Shown: piece by piece, positions 41,940 to 52,009 of the stretch
How positions within the stretch are numbered: position 1 is the stretch's first letter
How the letters are laid out: each line of letters begins with the position of its first letter
DNA from: Dolichospermum sp. LEGE 00240
GTDB taxonomy: Bacteria; Cyanobacteriota; Cyanobacteriia; Cyanobacteriales; Nostocaceae
Direction: 5' to 3'
Assembly: GCF_015207875.1 (NCBI RefSeq)
Contig: NZ_JADEVZ010000008.1
Location: forward strand, 38,192-102,191
Length of the DNA stretch: 64,000 nt
Position numbers and translations under genes: made by a program
The notes under the pieces: generated by a model
Seen by the model: only the letters and a program-made list of their open reading frames with translations
Told to the model about the DNA's origin: nothing
Database searches by the model: none

Positions 41940-44327
41940 ATGACAAAGCACGCCCAAATACCCTCCTGCACCTGGAAACGTCCCATTGGCTTAGGCTGGG
42001 ATAAACCCTACACCGTCCGTTATCCTAGTAATATTGATGATGGTCCCTGGCACGGAATACCTCTTGGTGGCTTTGGTGCAGGGTGTATAGGACGTTCTTC
42101 ACGGGGAGACTTTAACCTGTGGCACATTGACGGGGGAGAACATACTTTCAAAACCGTTCCCGCTTGTCAATTTAGTATTTTTGAATCGGGACAAGCCTAC
42201 GCATTATCTACCCAACCCTCAGAAGATCATACACTGCAATCTTGGCAATGGTATCCACAATCTCAGGAACAGAACTCAGGTACATATCACGCGCTTTATC
42301 CCCGCAGTTGGTTTGTTTATGAAAATGTCTTAAAAACTCAATTAATCTGCGAGCAATTTTCACCAATTTGGGCAGATAATTATCAAGAAACAAGTTATCC
42401 TGTCGCGGTTTTTTTGTGGAAAGCACATAACCCCACGACTGCACCAATTACTATTAGCATTATGCTAACTTGGGAAAATATGGTGGGTTGGTTTACTAAT
42501 ACTTTAAAATCTCCTGAAGTTAAAGTTAGAGATGATGGTAGTCCAGTTTATGACTATCTACCACCCTGGGGAGAAAGTCAAGGAAATTATAATTGTTTAG
42601 CTGAAGATCATCAATATTTTGGCTGCGTTTTAGGTCAAGTTTCTAATAGTCAAACTGTTCAAGAAGGGGACGGAACTTGGTGTATTGCGACTACTAAAAA
42701 TCCCCAAGTGGAAATATTTCATCATTGCCGATTTAATCCTGTGGGTAATGGTGAAGATGTTTGGCAAAGTTTCTCTACAGATGGTTCTTTACCTAATTAT
42801 CTAGATGAAACTCCCGCAGATGAAAATACTCGCTTAGGTGCAGCAATTGCGGTGCGTTTTACTTTGCAACCTGGGGAAAATTTAGAAGTTCCTTTTGTCC
42901 TCAGTTGGGATTTCCCCGTTACGGAATTTGCAGCGGGGGTGAACTATTACCGCAGATATACAGACTTTTTTGGTTGTAATGGTGAGAATGCTTGGCAAAT
43001 TGCCACTACTGCTCTTAAAGAATATCAGAATTGGCGATCGCTCATCGAAAATTGGCAAACCCCCATTTTAGAAAAGTCAGATTTGCCTGACTGGTTCAAA
43101 ATGGCTTTATTTAACGAACTCTACGATTTAACTAGCGGCGGAACTCTCTGGAGTGCGTCCTCGGAAATTGATCCCGTTGGTCAATTTGCCGTGTTAGAAT
43201 GTTTAGATTACCGTTGGTACGAAAGTCTAGATGTGCGGTTATACGGTTCTTTTGGATTATTGATGTTATTCCCAGAATTGGAAAAGTCGGTAATTCGCGC
43301 CTTTGCTAGAGCTATTCCCCAAAGTGATGATAGAACTAGAATTATCGGTTATTATCTGACTATCAAATCGGAAAGTCCCAACGCAGTTCGGAAAATTGCC
43401 GGTGCGACACCCCATGATTTAGGCGCACCCAATGAACACGTTTGGGAAAAAACCAATTATACCAGTTATCAAGATTGCAATCTGTGGAAAGATTTAGGTT
43501 GTGATTTTGTTTTGCAGGTATATCGAGATTTTCTGCTTACCGGTGCAAATGATATTGCGTTTTTAGCAGATTGTTGGGACGCTATTGTCCAAACTCTCGA
43601 TTATGTGAAAACTTTTGATCTCGATGGTGACAGTATACCAGAAAATTCTGGCGCACCTGACCAAACTTTCGATGATTGGCGCTTGCAAGGTGTCAGTGCC
43701 TATTGTGGTGGTTTGTGGTTAGCTGCTTTGGAGGCTGCTATTGCTATTTCTAAGATTTTAACGAACCACAGAGGCACGGAGGACGCAGAGGTAGAGGTAC
43801 AAGGGTCTATTTATCAAGGTTGGTTAAATCAATCAAAACCAATTTATCAGGAGAAGCTTTGGAATGGTGAGTATTACCGGTTGGATAGTGAAAGTGGTTC
43901 TCAGGTAGTTATGGCTGACCAATTGTGTGGGCAATTCTACGCTCGTTTATTGAGTTTACCAGATATTGTCCCCAGCGATCGCGCTTTATCCGCCTTAACA
44001 AAAGTATATGATGCCTGTTTTCTCAAATTCCAAAATGGTAAATTTGGCGCTGCTAACGGTGTTCTTCCCAATGGTTTACCAGAAAATCCCCATTCTACCC
44101 ATCCTTTGGAAGTTTGGACAGGCATCAATTTTGGTCTAGCAGCTTTCTTGGTGCAAATGGACATGAAAAATGAAGCCATGCGGTTAACTGAGGCTGTAGT
44201 TAAGCAAATTTACGACAATGGCTTACAATTTCGCACCCCGGAAGCTATCACCGCTAATGGCACTTTCCGCGCTAGTACCTATCTCCGCGCTATGGCTATT
44301 TGGGGAATTTATTTGCTAATTCCTTAA
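41940..44327 (+). CDS. GH116 family glycosidase (non-lysosomal glucosylceramidase-like)
   Basis: A 795-residue glycoside hydrolase resembling GBA2-type bile-acid beta-glucosidases. The N-terminal beta domain includes DGPWHGIPLGGFGAGCIGRS and GDFNLWHIDGGEHTF; the C-terminal (alpha/alpha)6 domain has FAVLECLDYRWYESLDVRLY and GAPDQTFDDW. By analogy with characterised GH116 enzymes, E420 is the likely nucleophile and D574 the acid/base. No signal peptide is visible, so the enzyme is probably cytosolic. Complete and of normal family length; likely core metabolism of beta-glucosides or glucolipids. Confidence 0.9.
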   Translation: MTKHAQIPSCTWKRPIGLGWDKPYTVRYPSNIDDGPWHGIPLGGFGAGCIGRSSRGDFNLWHIDGGEHTFKTVPACQFSIFESGQAYALSTQPSEDHTLQSWQWYPQSQEQNSGTYHALYPRSWFVYENVLKTQLICEQFSPIWADNYQETSYPVAVFLWKAHNPTTAPITISIMLTWENMVGWFTNTLKSPEVKVRDDGSPVYDYLPPWGESQGNYNCLAEDHQYFGCVLGQVSNSQTVQEGDGTWCIATTKNPQVEIFHHCRFNPVGNGEDVWQSFSTDGSLPNYLDETPADENTRLGAAIAVRFTLQPGENLEVPFVLSWDFPVTEFAAGVNYYRRYTDFFGCNGENAWQIATTALKEYQNWRSLIENWQTPILEKSDLPDWFKMALFNELYDLTSGGTLWSASSEIDPVGQFAVLECLDYRWYESLDVRLYGSFGLLMLFPELEKSVIRAFARAIPQSDDRTRIIGYYLTIKSESPNAVRKIAGATPHDLGAPNEHVWEKTNYTSYQDCNLWKDLGCDFVLQVYRDFLLTGANDIAFLADCWDAIVQTLDYVKTFDLDGDSIPENSGAPDQTFDDWRLQGVSAYCGGLWLAALEAAIAISKILTNHRGTEDAEVEVQGSIYQGWLNQSKPIYQEKLWNGEYYRLDSESGSQVVMADQLCGQFYARLLSLPDIVPSDRALSALTKVYDACFLKFQNGKFGAANGVLPNGLPENPHSTHPLEVWTGINFGLAAFLVQMDMKNEAMRLTEAVVKQIYDNGLQFRTPEAITANGTFRASTYLRAMAIWGIYLLIP

Positions 44328-44343
44328 ATCCAAGGTTCTTTAT

Positions 44344-44371
44344 ATCCCCGACTTCTTAGAGAAGTCGGGGA
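44344..44371. terminator. Palindrome after the GH116 gene
   Basis: ATCCCCGACTTCT and AGAAGTCGGGGAT form a 13-bp stem around TA(G). The same palindrome recurs at 51953-51986, so it is both a probable terminator and a dispersed repeat. Confidence 0.7.
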
Positions 44372-44618
44372 TATTGTTATTCAATTTTATTTTCCTGTTG
44401 TTTCCGGAATTGCGCTAAAAAATCAGTAATGGTTAAAAGTTGAGGAACTTAAATCTGAAAACAAATGTCTTAAGATACACTTTTTTCCCTTATTTAGCCA
44501 CAAGAATAACTTCTAAACCCACACAGAACATAAAATTAGTCGTTCTCACCAAATATGGATAAATTTTCTACTCAAGTATTATAGGGTTAACTAGCGAACT
44601 AGTACCGCAAGGCGTTCG

Positions 44619-44645
44619 TCAAAAGTCAAAAGTCAAAAGTCAGAA
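44619..44645 (+). repeat. Heptamer tandem repeat CAAAAGT
   Basis: Three CAAAAGT units followed by CAGAAGT: a short STRR array in non-coding DNA. Confidence 0.8.
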
Positions 44646-44800
44646 GTCAGCAATTAGCTACTCCCTTCCAGGTGAAAGATTACCTATCTTCTTTTCTTCT
44701 TCCTTCGTGTTCTTCATGTCTATCCCTTCGGAACGCTTATCAACCTCAAACCTTTGATTCATTTACGTTTTACGTTTTTTCAGCAAGCCCTACATAAACA

Positions 44801-44902
44801 TAAGCTGTTGTGCATTTAGTTTGTAAATTCTAGCGGGCAAGATGCGTGCACCACAAAGTTCAAGTAAATTATGCTTATCAAATTTAGCTGCGTAACAGCC
44901 TA
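44801..44902 (-). repeat. MITE-like dispersed repeat, copy B (inverse of 3569-3671)
   Basis: The reverse complement aligns with the 3569 copy over its whole length with only a handful of differences, including the TAAGCTGTT end, the GCAGCTAAATTTGATAA segment and the CTTGCCCGCTAGAATT centre. Confidence 0.8.
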
Positions 44903-46853
44903 ATCACCAATTCCCCACTTGATTTAGGGCTATGGTAGCTTAAAAGATTAAAATTACCCGCTCGAAAAAACTCTCCAGTCTAGTTGACAACAGACGAGAA
45001 TTTATCGGTAGACTCCAATTGTATAAAAATATGAGTAGTTGCAGGATAGTTGAATAAAGCAAGGACAGCAGGAGCTTTATCAAGCTATTTAGTCAGGTTG
45101 GTCAGGTTCAAACGCGGTTGTTGACATCTACGACTGGCAGTATTGGTGATAAGTTCCCAGTTAGTTTGCAAATATTCAAAAATTTTGATTCAGAGCGAAC
45201 TGCTGCAAGCAGCGCTATCGCCTTCAAAATACCCTCGTCGCTTAAAAGCTTAAACAGCTTGGGAATTACACTATAACCTCCTCATTCTTATCTGTCAAGC
45301 AATTACCTTATCCATTTTTGGGGAAGTTATCCAGAACATCCGCGTAGGTCATTCCTACTCAACCCTGAACAGCAGCAGTTCACATCCGTTTTAGCCAATT
45401 TAATTAAGAACTACTTAGCCATAGGGACTCAATCCTGAGTCAAGGAGTATCGGCTTTAACCACAAGAATCCCCGGACATTGACAATAGATAATGATAGTT
45501 ATTCCTACCGAATTAGCTTGATGAATATCCTGTGATCTTACTTATAGTAATAAATTGTATACATGTCATTAGCAGTTTACCAATTCCAGTTAATGGCCAT
45601 ACTGCCTAATAAATAAATAGCTATAAGTAACCAAATAAGATAATAGCTAAAGGTTCATGTTGATACAGTTTTTATTATCCACATCTAGCTGGATGTCTTC
45701 TTCGTCCAAAAGCAACCATCTTGATAAAATTAATTACCCAGCAATATTAGAGTATTGACAAGAAAAGATTTTGCTGATTTCTGGATTGTTTATTAATTGA
45801 TATTTATATCTATTTATCAAGATTACAAATCAATGAAATGCTTACACAACAAGAGTTATATCCAAGCAAAATGTAAATTTAAACATTTCTTTTGTTTTCA
45901 TAAAAATTTAATTTTTTTGAATATAACCATTGATCAAAACTATTTATATTTCAGGAGCTTAGATCAACCATATTAGTGGTGTTTCTGTCTTGTATGACAA
46001 TGATAACATCTGCTATTGAGATTAAAGTGGGGGGTAACACCCCTCATTTTTTGCCAAGTGGGGACAAAACCCAAACTTGCACAAGACATAAGTAAATATC
46101 TAGATAAGTTCAGTAAATTTAACTTAAATCTTGCCACCTTGGCAGATGACATTAGCGACAAAAAATAGTATAAATAAAAATGTGGCTTTTGAAATTGAGA
46201 AATTAATGGTTTTCCTGATTCCACTGGTGCAATTGTCGGCTTTTACAGCAGAAGCAGCAAAGGCAATGGTAAGAAGTTATACAGCAGTAACTAGGGCGAA
46301 GCCAAAAATTTCCACTTGGAAGTTTCAACAGTACACAACGGCATCTACGAAAAGCTACGTCGAACTCAATTCCTCTCGGTAGAAAGCAGAAAATTTGGTA
46401 AATTTTTACCTTTGATTCATTAGTAAGTATAAATCTGAAGCCCAGAAGCAATTAATACATATTATCTGGAGTGAGCTATAGATATTACTAATTGAAAACT
46501 GTAAAACTGCCTAGAAAATCAGAGTATACACGGACAGCACAGTAGTACAGAGGCTTGATTAAAAACAATCAGGTTTTCAATCACAGGTCAGGTTATGAAA
46601 AAAATCATCAGGTCAAATGCGTTTTTTAGCTCAGTTCAACGGGTAGTTTTAGGGATGCAGTTCTCTGAAATCCGTTCTATCCAGGTATCCGTGTTCGCAA
46701 TTACCGTATTTTTGCAGCAAGTTGTTACTATTTTTCACATCTGCCACCAATTGATTATTTATAGGTTCTGGTCATTCCCGCAACAGCTAGGCTGAAGACC
46801 ATCGCATTTGCAGAAACTGGACTAATTTACTCAATTCAAGAATAACTAAGATT
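44903..46853. other. Long stretch without convincing genes upstream of the HetP-family gene
   Basis: About 1.95 kb. Frames of 66-83 codons occur but show no protein-like composition or start signals. One isolated small repeat (GCGAACTGCTGCAAGCAGCG, about 45197) is present. A long leader or regulatory region for the hetP-like gene is possible; I cannot define sites. Confidence 0.45.
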
Positions 46854-47237
46854 ATGAATCAAGATATTGCTGGCAGTGGTAACAACTTAGAACCAAAAAT
46901 CCATCCCGAACAGTTAGACCAAGTAGTTGAAGCGATTTTAGCAGGGAAGTATTCTTGGGCTTGTGTTTTAATGTTACGATTCGTAGGCTATAATCCAATG
47001 CACTATATCCCTTATCGGACTTATAACCGCATTCTCAAAGAAAATGCTCGTACGAGTCGCTCCAATCCCCAAAATAATGAAACTCTCAAAATTGCTAAAC
47101 CCACCACAGAGAAAAGATCCGAAGGCAATCTGGCATCTAACTGTTTAAGTAAGATTAAGGATATAGCCTATATGGAAGTGGGAGGTAAGCATCATGCTGA
47201 AGCACGCGCTAACAGTAGGGAAAAAAAGTCGGCATAG
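46854..47237 (+). CDS. HetP family heterocyst-differentiation protein
   Basis: A 127-residue protein with the diagnostic HetP core [49 protein letters not shown] (about residues 16-65), followed by a variable polar tail ([20 protein letters not shown]). HetP and its paralogues control the commitment step of heterocyst formation in Anabaena; cells usually carry several. I cannot say which paralogue this is. It is followed by a 1.3-kb gap, so it is probably its own transcription unit. It shows that the host is heterocystous. Confidence 0.88.
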   Translation: MNQDIAGSGNNLEPKIHPEQLDQVVEAILAGKYSWACVLMLRFVGYNPMHYIPYRTYNRILKENARTSRSNPQNNETLKIAKPTTEKRSEGNLASNCLSKIKDIAYMEVGGKHHAEARANSREKKSA

Positions 47238-48560
47238 TTGCTGATAATCTCGTAATTGCTTGTTACTCAGATCAATTGATTGGAAATGTGAGTAACTGCA
47301 ATTACTGACTTCGTTGTAAAAATCTGCCAGAATGGCAAATACACACTGATAACATCCTATAGATTAGAAATTGGCATTCAGTTTCTGATTAATTAAATAA
47401 ATTCTTCATTAAGACTGATGAACCATAACTAAAGGTGGTTCTTTTTCCTAAGAAGTCTGAATGCTGTTCAATTGGGGTGGTGGATTACCCTAATAAAATT
47501 GATATGGCTAGATAACTTCTACTACCAAATTTTCTGTAACTAAGGTTTGGCTAACTTTAGTTATTAAGGTAGATGGGGAAAGGGAAAGATTATGGTCAGA
47601 TCATGCTCTTACTTACAAATTTTTGCTGTTATGTCAACTGGCAATTGATATAACAGTAATTATCATCAATACTTTGTCTAAATTGGAAAAGCTTTGATTT
47701 GTAGGTTTGGCTTCATGCTTCAACCTAACGCATTTGTTGGCTTGCGCTGTCGCTTAACCCAACAAAGCAGAAAATGGATAAGGTATTGATAATTTGTCAT
47801 AAGTAGGTTGGCGTTGAGAGTTGTCGTTATAGCAAGGCAAGAGGCAAGATTAAACAAGTTTTCAGCGATTTTACGTTTCTTTACACAGTTTGGTTTTATT
47901 GTGTTCACCTACTTAATTTTCCACGTGCTTGTTTATGTATATAAGATTCTACAAGAGGATTTTCGGAAATTTACTCGATATATTTTTATCAGCTTTAAGT
48001 TAATATGAATTTTCTATAAAGTTTTCATGAAGTTTAGATGAAGATTTTATTTTTTATATAAATTTTAGAAGAAGATATAGCAGAATTTAAAGATAAGAAC
48101 TGAGGCTTTGTCACGTTTTTATCTAAACTAAATGACTAAGGCCATGCTATCAGACAAACAATTTCATATTTAAGAAAGTTTGCTGATGAGAGTTTTCTAT
48201 TCTTAGGATAGTGTAAGAGATAGATTACATCCTGCTTAAGTTTATTTAGTGTGAGGCTACAATTTTTGAAGAGTTACTGCATAAATTAATTAACTGAAAT
48301 ACCAGTATTTATCAATAGACTCCCATCTCAATTAGGGGTAATATCATTCCCTATGTAGATTTTTGGCATTAGCAAGCTAAATCTTGGGAGTTTATTTATG
48401 GGTGTTTTGCCAGACAATGCTGTTTATTGGGGGGACATAACAGCTATGCCTGTTACATAGATATTAAGAATTAAATGAATATTCAGGAAACATCATACAG
48501 ATTAAACATTGCATATCTGTGAAAGTTTTTGCATCTGGATTTTAGCAATAGATGTAATAG
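47238..48560. other. Gene-free stretch upstream of the exporter cluster
   Basis: About 1.3 kb. It contains a dispersed repeat near 47710-47770 (CAACCTAACGCATTTGTTGG ... TTAACCCAACAAA) and otherwise AT-rich DNA. Small frames (for example 47808-48008) lack protein character. Probably holds the promoter of the HTH-ABC-HlyD operon. Confidence 0.45.
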
Positions 48561-49202
48561 ATGAATTTGCCCGAATTTGAAAGTAGAAAGCAACTGGTAA
48601 GAATTATGTCATCTTATTCTCATCAACATCAGGTTGTGAATATTTACGATACTTATGAAAGTAAGTTTTTAACACCTTTTCAGCGGAAGGTGTTGCTCAA
48701 AAATTTACAAAATAATTCGCAACCAGAATATCGGCGACGAATTGAGATTATGTTGTTAGCAGATATGGGAAAGTCGCAAACTCATATTTGTGAAATGATT
48801 GGTTGTTCTCAGGAGATGGCGAGATACTGGATCGGTATTGCTGAGGCGGGGATGGCACATAAATGGAATCAGCGACCATTGGGTAGACCAAAGATTGTTA
48901 ATGATGAATATATTGAAAGATTGAAGGAATTAGTTAATTGTAGTCCCCGTGAATATGGCTATGCTTTTAGTGATTGGACGGCGCAATGGTTGAGTAAACA
49001 TTTGGCGAAGGAGTTGGGAATTCAAATTAGCGATCGCCACATTAATCGCCTCCTTAAACAAATGGGACTGTCTACCAAACGTAAAAGTTCCCCATTGATA
49101 ACTACTGAAAATCAGGATTTGGCAATTAAAATTAGTGATTTGCATTCTCTACCTGAACCTAGTTTTCATTGGTCATTTAATCTCATGCAGACCAATAAGT
49201 AA
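48561..49202 (+). CDS. IS630-like helix-turn-helix protein, putative regulator of the exporter operon
   Basis: A 213-residue protein resembling the N-terminal DNA-binding half of IS630 transposases (paired HTH): TPFQRKVLLKNLQNNSQPEY, RRRIEIMLLADMGKSQTHIC, EMIGCSQEMARYWIGIAEAG, GRPKIVNDEYIERLKELVNC and LSKHLAKELGIQISDRHINR, LLKQMGLSTKRK. The DDE catalytic domain is absent and the protein ends with a distinct tail, suggesting a domesticated DNA-binding protein. Twenty-one bases separate it from the C39 exporter gene, so the two are almost surely co-transcribed. Confidence 0.75.
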   Translation: MNLPEFESRKQLVRIMSSYSHQHQVVNIYDTYESKFLTPFQRKVLLKNLQNNSQPEYRRRIEIMLLADMGKSQTHICEMIGCSQEMARYWIGIAEAGMAHKWNQRPLGRPKIVNDEYIERLKELVNCSPREYGYAFSDWTAQWLSKHLAKELGIQISDRHINRLLKQMGLSTKRKSSPLITTENQDLAIKISDLHSLPEPSFHWSFNLMQTNK

Positions 49203-49223
49203 TAGTGTTTTGGAGGTTAGGAA

Positions 49224-51944
49224 ATGCTATCAGCGTTTTCTCAGGAACAGTTAGCTACATATATTAAGCAAGTCTTGGGTGATGGATTATCAGATCAAGT
49301 CGTTACAGATTGTATCCAGGCTTTAGAAATTATTGAGCCGCCAGTAGCAAAGCAATTTTGGCAAGCGACTACAGCCAATCCGGGAATTTATATTGTGCTG
49401 TCGGGTAAGGTAAGATTGCTTGATAGCTCCAACAATTTAATTAATACTCTCACGCCAGGATCATCATTTGGGGAATTAACTTTATTTCCAGACCAAGATT
49501 TTAGCAGTTATGTTGCTAGAGCTTCTGTGAATTTAAAGGTTGCCTATCTTCCCGAAAAAACGGTGAAAAAGGTTATGGGAGAATTTCCTCCTGTTTATAA
49601 TCTTTTGCTGAATAAGGCAGAGTTAATTAACAGTCCTAAATCTCCAGACATTCCGATTGTTGAATTGCCAAAAAATGGCAAAGTTGTTAATTTTTCTCAA
49701 CCAATTGTTCCCGCACCAACATTAACAAAGAAACCCTCTCAATATTTTCCTATTCCTACTGTTATTGCTGGCAATTGGTGGCGGAAATTTACTAAACGCT
49801 ATCCCTTTTTTGAACAACAAAGTGCAGCGGATTGTGGTGCTGCTTGCTTAGTTATGGTTGGTCGTTATTGGGGGAAAAATCTGAGTATTAATCGGCTGCG
49901 GGATCTGGCTAATATTAGCCGGAGTGGTGCATCTATGCGAAGTTTGAGTGCAGCGGCGGAAAGCCTTGGTTTTGCTACCCGTCCGGTAAAAGCCAGTTTG
50001 GATAAATTTGCTCAACAGCCTTTACCTGCGATCGCTCATTGGCAAGGTAAACATTACATTGTTGTCTATGAAATTACCAAAAAACAGGTAATTATTGCCG
50101 ATCCTGCCATTGGTCAACGTCGGCTGACTACTAAGGAATTTCTCGCAGGTTGGACTGGTTACGCTTTACTATTACAACCTACAGCTTCCCTCAAAAAAAC
50201 CCCAGAAGCTAACACGCCATTTTGGCAGTTATTGGATTTAGTTAAACCTCATTTTCAGGTTCTCCTAGAAGTATTTCTGGCTTCGGTCTTAATTCAAATA
50301 TTTGGATTAATCACGCCTTTATTTACGCAACTTCTATTAGATAGAGTCATTGTTCAAGGCAGTGTGTTAACTTTAAATACTGTCGGGTTTGGATTGTTAA
50401 TTTTTGGTCTGTTTCGGGTTGCTATTAATGGCTTAAGACAATATTTACTAGATCACACAGCCAACCGCATTAGTGTCGCCTTAATGGTAGGTTTTATTAA
50501 ACATACATTTAGTCTACCGCTGGCATTTTTTGAATCCCGTTATGTCGGGGATATTGTCTCCCGTGTCCAAGAAAATCAGAAAATTCAACGTTTTCTCACT
50601 GGTGAAGCTCTTTCTATTGGATTGGATTTACTAACGGTCTTTGTTTATGTGGGATTAATGTTTTGGTATAGTCCACCAATGGCATTAATGACACTAGCAA
50701 TTGTGCCGCCATTTGTAATTTTAACATTCTTTGCTACACCATTTTTGCGGCGGATTAGTCGGGAGGTATTTACAGCAGGAACACTGGAAAATAGTTATTT
50801 AATTCAAAGCTTGACTGGCATTTCTTCGATTCGCTCAATGGCTATTGAACAAACGGTACGTTGGCGTTGGGAAGAATTGCTAAATAATTTAATCAAAAAG
50901 AACTTTAGTGGTCAAGTAATTGGTAATCAACTGCAATTAGTTAGTTCTACTATTCAATCTTTGGCAAGTACAGGATTATTATGGTTTGGAGCTTGGTTGG
51001 TGATTCAAAATCAACTTACCATTGGTCAATTAGTTGCCTTTAATATGTTATTAGGCAATATTATTCAGCCTTTCCAAAGATTAATTATTTTGTGGAATCA
51101 GTTACAGGAAGTAATTGTCGCCACAGAACGAATTAATGATGTCTTAGAAGCACAGCCAGAGGAAGATCTAGAACAGAAACCTCGACAATTTCTCCCCAGA
51201 TTAATGGGGAGAATTAGTTTTAATAATGTTACCTTTCGCTATCATCCTGAAAGTGAGATTAATATTTTAGAAAATCTCAGTTTTGAAATCTTGCCTGAAC
51301 AAACTGTAGCAGTTGTTGGTCGCAGTGGTTCGGGAAAAACAACACTTTCTAAGTTAATTTTGGGTTTATATCTAGCGACAGATGGAAGAGTTATGATTGA
51401 CAATCAAGATGTTACTAGTATTTCCTTACATTCCTTGCGATCGCAAATTGGAGTTGTTGACCAAGATACCTTTTTATTTGGAGGAACAATTCGGGAAAAT
51501 ATCACAATTGCTCATCCAGAAGCTTCCTTAGAAGAGATTATGGAAGCAGCCAGACTTGCAGGTGCAGATGAATTTATTAAAAGAATGCCAATGGGTTATG
51601 AAACTCAAATTGGTGAAGGGGGAGGAATGTTATCTGGAGGACAACGCCAACGGTTAGCAATTGCCCGCGCATTATTAGGAAATCCCCGACTTTTAATATT
51701 AGATGAAGCCACCAGTCATCTTGATGCCGAATCAGAACGGATTATTCAGAACAACCTCAAAAAAATCTTGCAAGGACGTACAAGTGTAATTATTGCTCAC
51801 CGTCTTTCCACAGTTCGTCATGCTGATCTAATTTTAGTCTTAGATCGTGGTGTTTTAGTAGAAAGCGGTACACATGAACAATTAATCACTAAAAGAGGAC
51901 ATTATTTCTATCTTAATCAACAACAATTAGCACAAACAAATTAA
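49224..51944 (+). CDS. Peptidase-containing ABC exporter with cyclic-nucleotide-binding-like domain
   Basis: A 906-residue exporter. Residues about 30-130 look like a cNMP-binding fold (GIYIVLSGKVRLLDSSNNLI, LTPGSSFGELTLFP). Residues about 195-320 are a C39 peptidase with the triad C204 (SAADCGAACLVMVGRYWG), H277 (GKHYIVVYE) and D293 (IADPAIGQRR). ABC membrane helices follow (about 340-620), then the nucleotide-binding domain: Walker A GRSGSGKT (699-706), signature LSGGQ (803-807), Walker B LLILDEAT and the switch IIAHRLSTVRHAD. Such proteins cleave leader peptides after double-glycine and export the core. The intact triad marks it as a true PCAT. Downstream hlyD and two leader-bearing peptides fit. 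Confidence 0.95.
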   Translation: MLSAFSQEQLATYIKQVLGDGLSDQVVTDCIQALEIIEPPVAKQFWQATTANPGIYIVLSGKVRLLDSSNNLINTLTPGSSFGELTLFPDQDFSSYVARASVNLKVAYLPEKTVKKVMGEFPPVYNLLLNKAELINSPKSPDIPIVELPKNGKVVNFSQPIVPAPTLTKKPSQYFPIPTVIAGNWWRKFTKRYPFFEQQSAADCGAACLVMVGRYWGKNLSINRLRDLANISRSGASMRSLSAAAESLGFATRPVKASLDKFAQQPLPAIAHWQGKHYIVVYEITKKQVIIADPAIGQRRLTTKEFLAGWTGYALLLQPTASLKKTPEANTPFWQLLDLVKPHFQVLLEVFLASVLIQIFGLITPLFTQLLLDRVIVQGSVLTLNTVGFGLLIFGLFRVAINGLRQYLLDHTANRISVALMVGFIKHTFSLPLAFFESRYVGDIVSRVQENQKIQRFLTGEALSIGLDLLTVFVYVGLMFWYSPPMALMTLAIVPPFVILTFFATPFLRRISREVFTAGTLENSYLIQSLTGISSIRSMAIEQTVRWRWEELLNNLIKKNFSGQVIGNQLQLVSSTIQSLASTGLLWFGAWLVIQNQLTIGQLVAFNMLLGNIIQPFQRLIILWNQLQEVIVATERINDVLEAQPEEDLEQKPRQFLPRLMGRISFNNVTFRYHPESEINILENLSFEILPEQTVAVVGRSGSGKTTLSKLILGLYLATDGRVMIDNQDVTSISLHSLRSQIGVVDQDTFLFGGTIRENITIAHPEASLEEIMEAARLAGADEFIKRMPMGYETQIGEGGGMLSGGQRQRLAIARALLGNPRLLILDEATSHLDAESERIIQNNLKKILQGRTSVIIAHRLSTVRHADLILVLDRGVLVESGTHEQLITKRGHYFYLNQQQLAQTN

Positions 51945-51952
51945 TTTTCACC

Positions 51953-51986
51953 ATATCCTCGACTTCTTGAAGAAGTCGGGGATATA
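51953..51986. repeat. Palindrome between exporter and hlyD genes
   Basis: ATATCCTCGACTTCTT and AAGAAGTCGGGGATAT form a long stem with a GA loop, matching the palindrome after the GH116 gene. It may attenuate transcription into hlyD or be a repeat only. Confidence 0.65.
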
Positions 51987-52009
51987 TCACCAAAATTATC
52001 TAATTATTT

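Noticed and set aside
45973..46451. Frames of 82-83 codons upstream of the hetP-like gene
   Set aside because: Low-complexity composition, no ribosome-binding site and no recognisable motif; overlapping frames exist on both strands.
46595..46795. 66-codon frame before hetP-like gene
   Set aside because: No family resemblance and an improbable hydrophobic composition; probably chance.
49224..51944. Calling the exporter HetC because a HetP-family gene lies upstream
   Set aside because: HetC is also a peptidase-type ABC protein, but here the genes are separated by about 2 kb, the order is reversed compared with hetC-hetP, and the exporter is linked to hlyD and peptide genes. The name would be unsafe without comparison.
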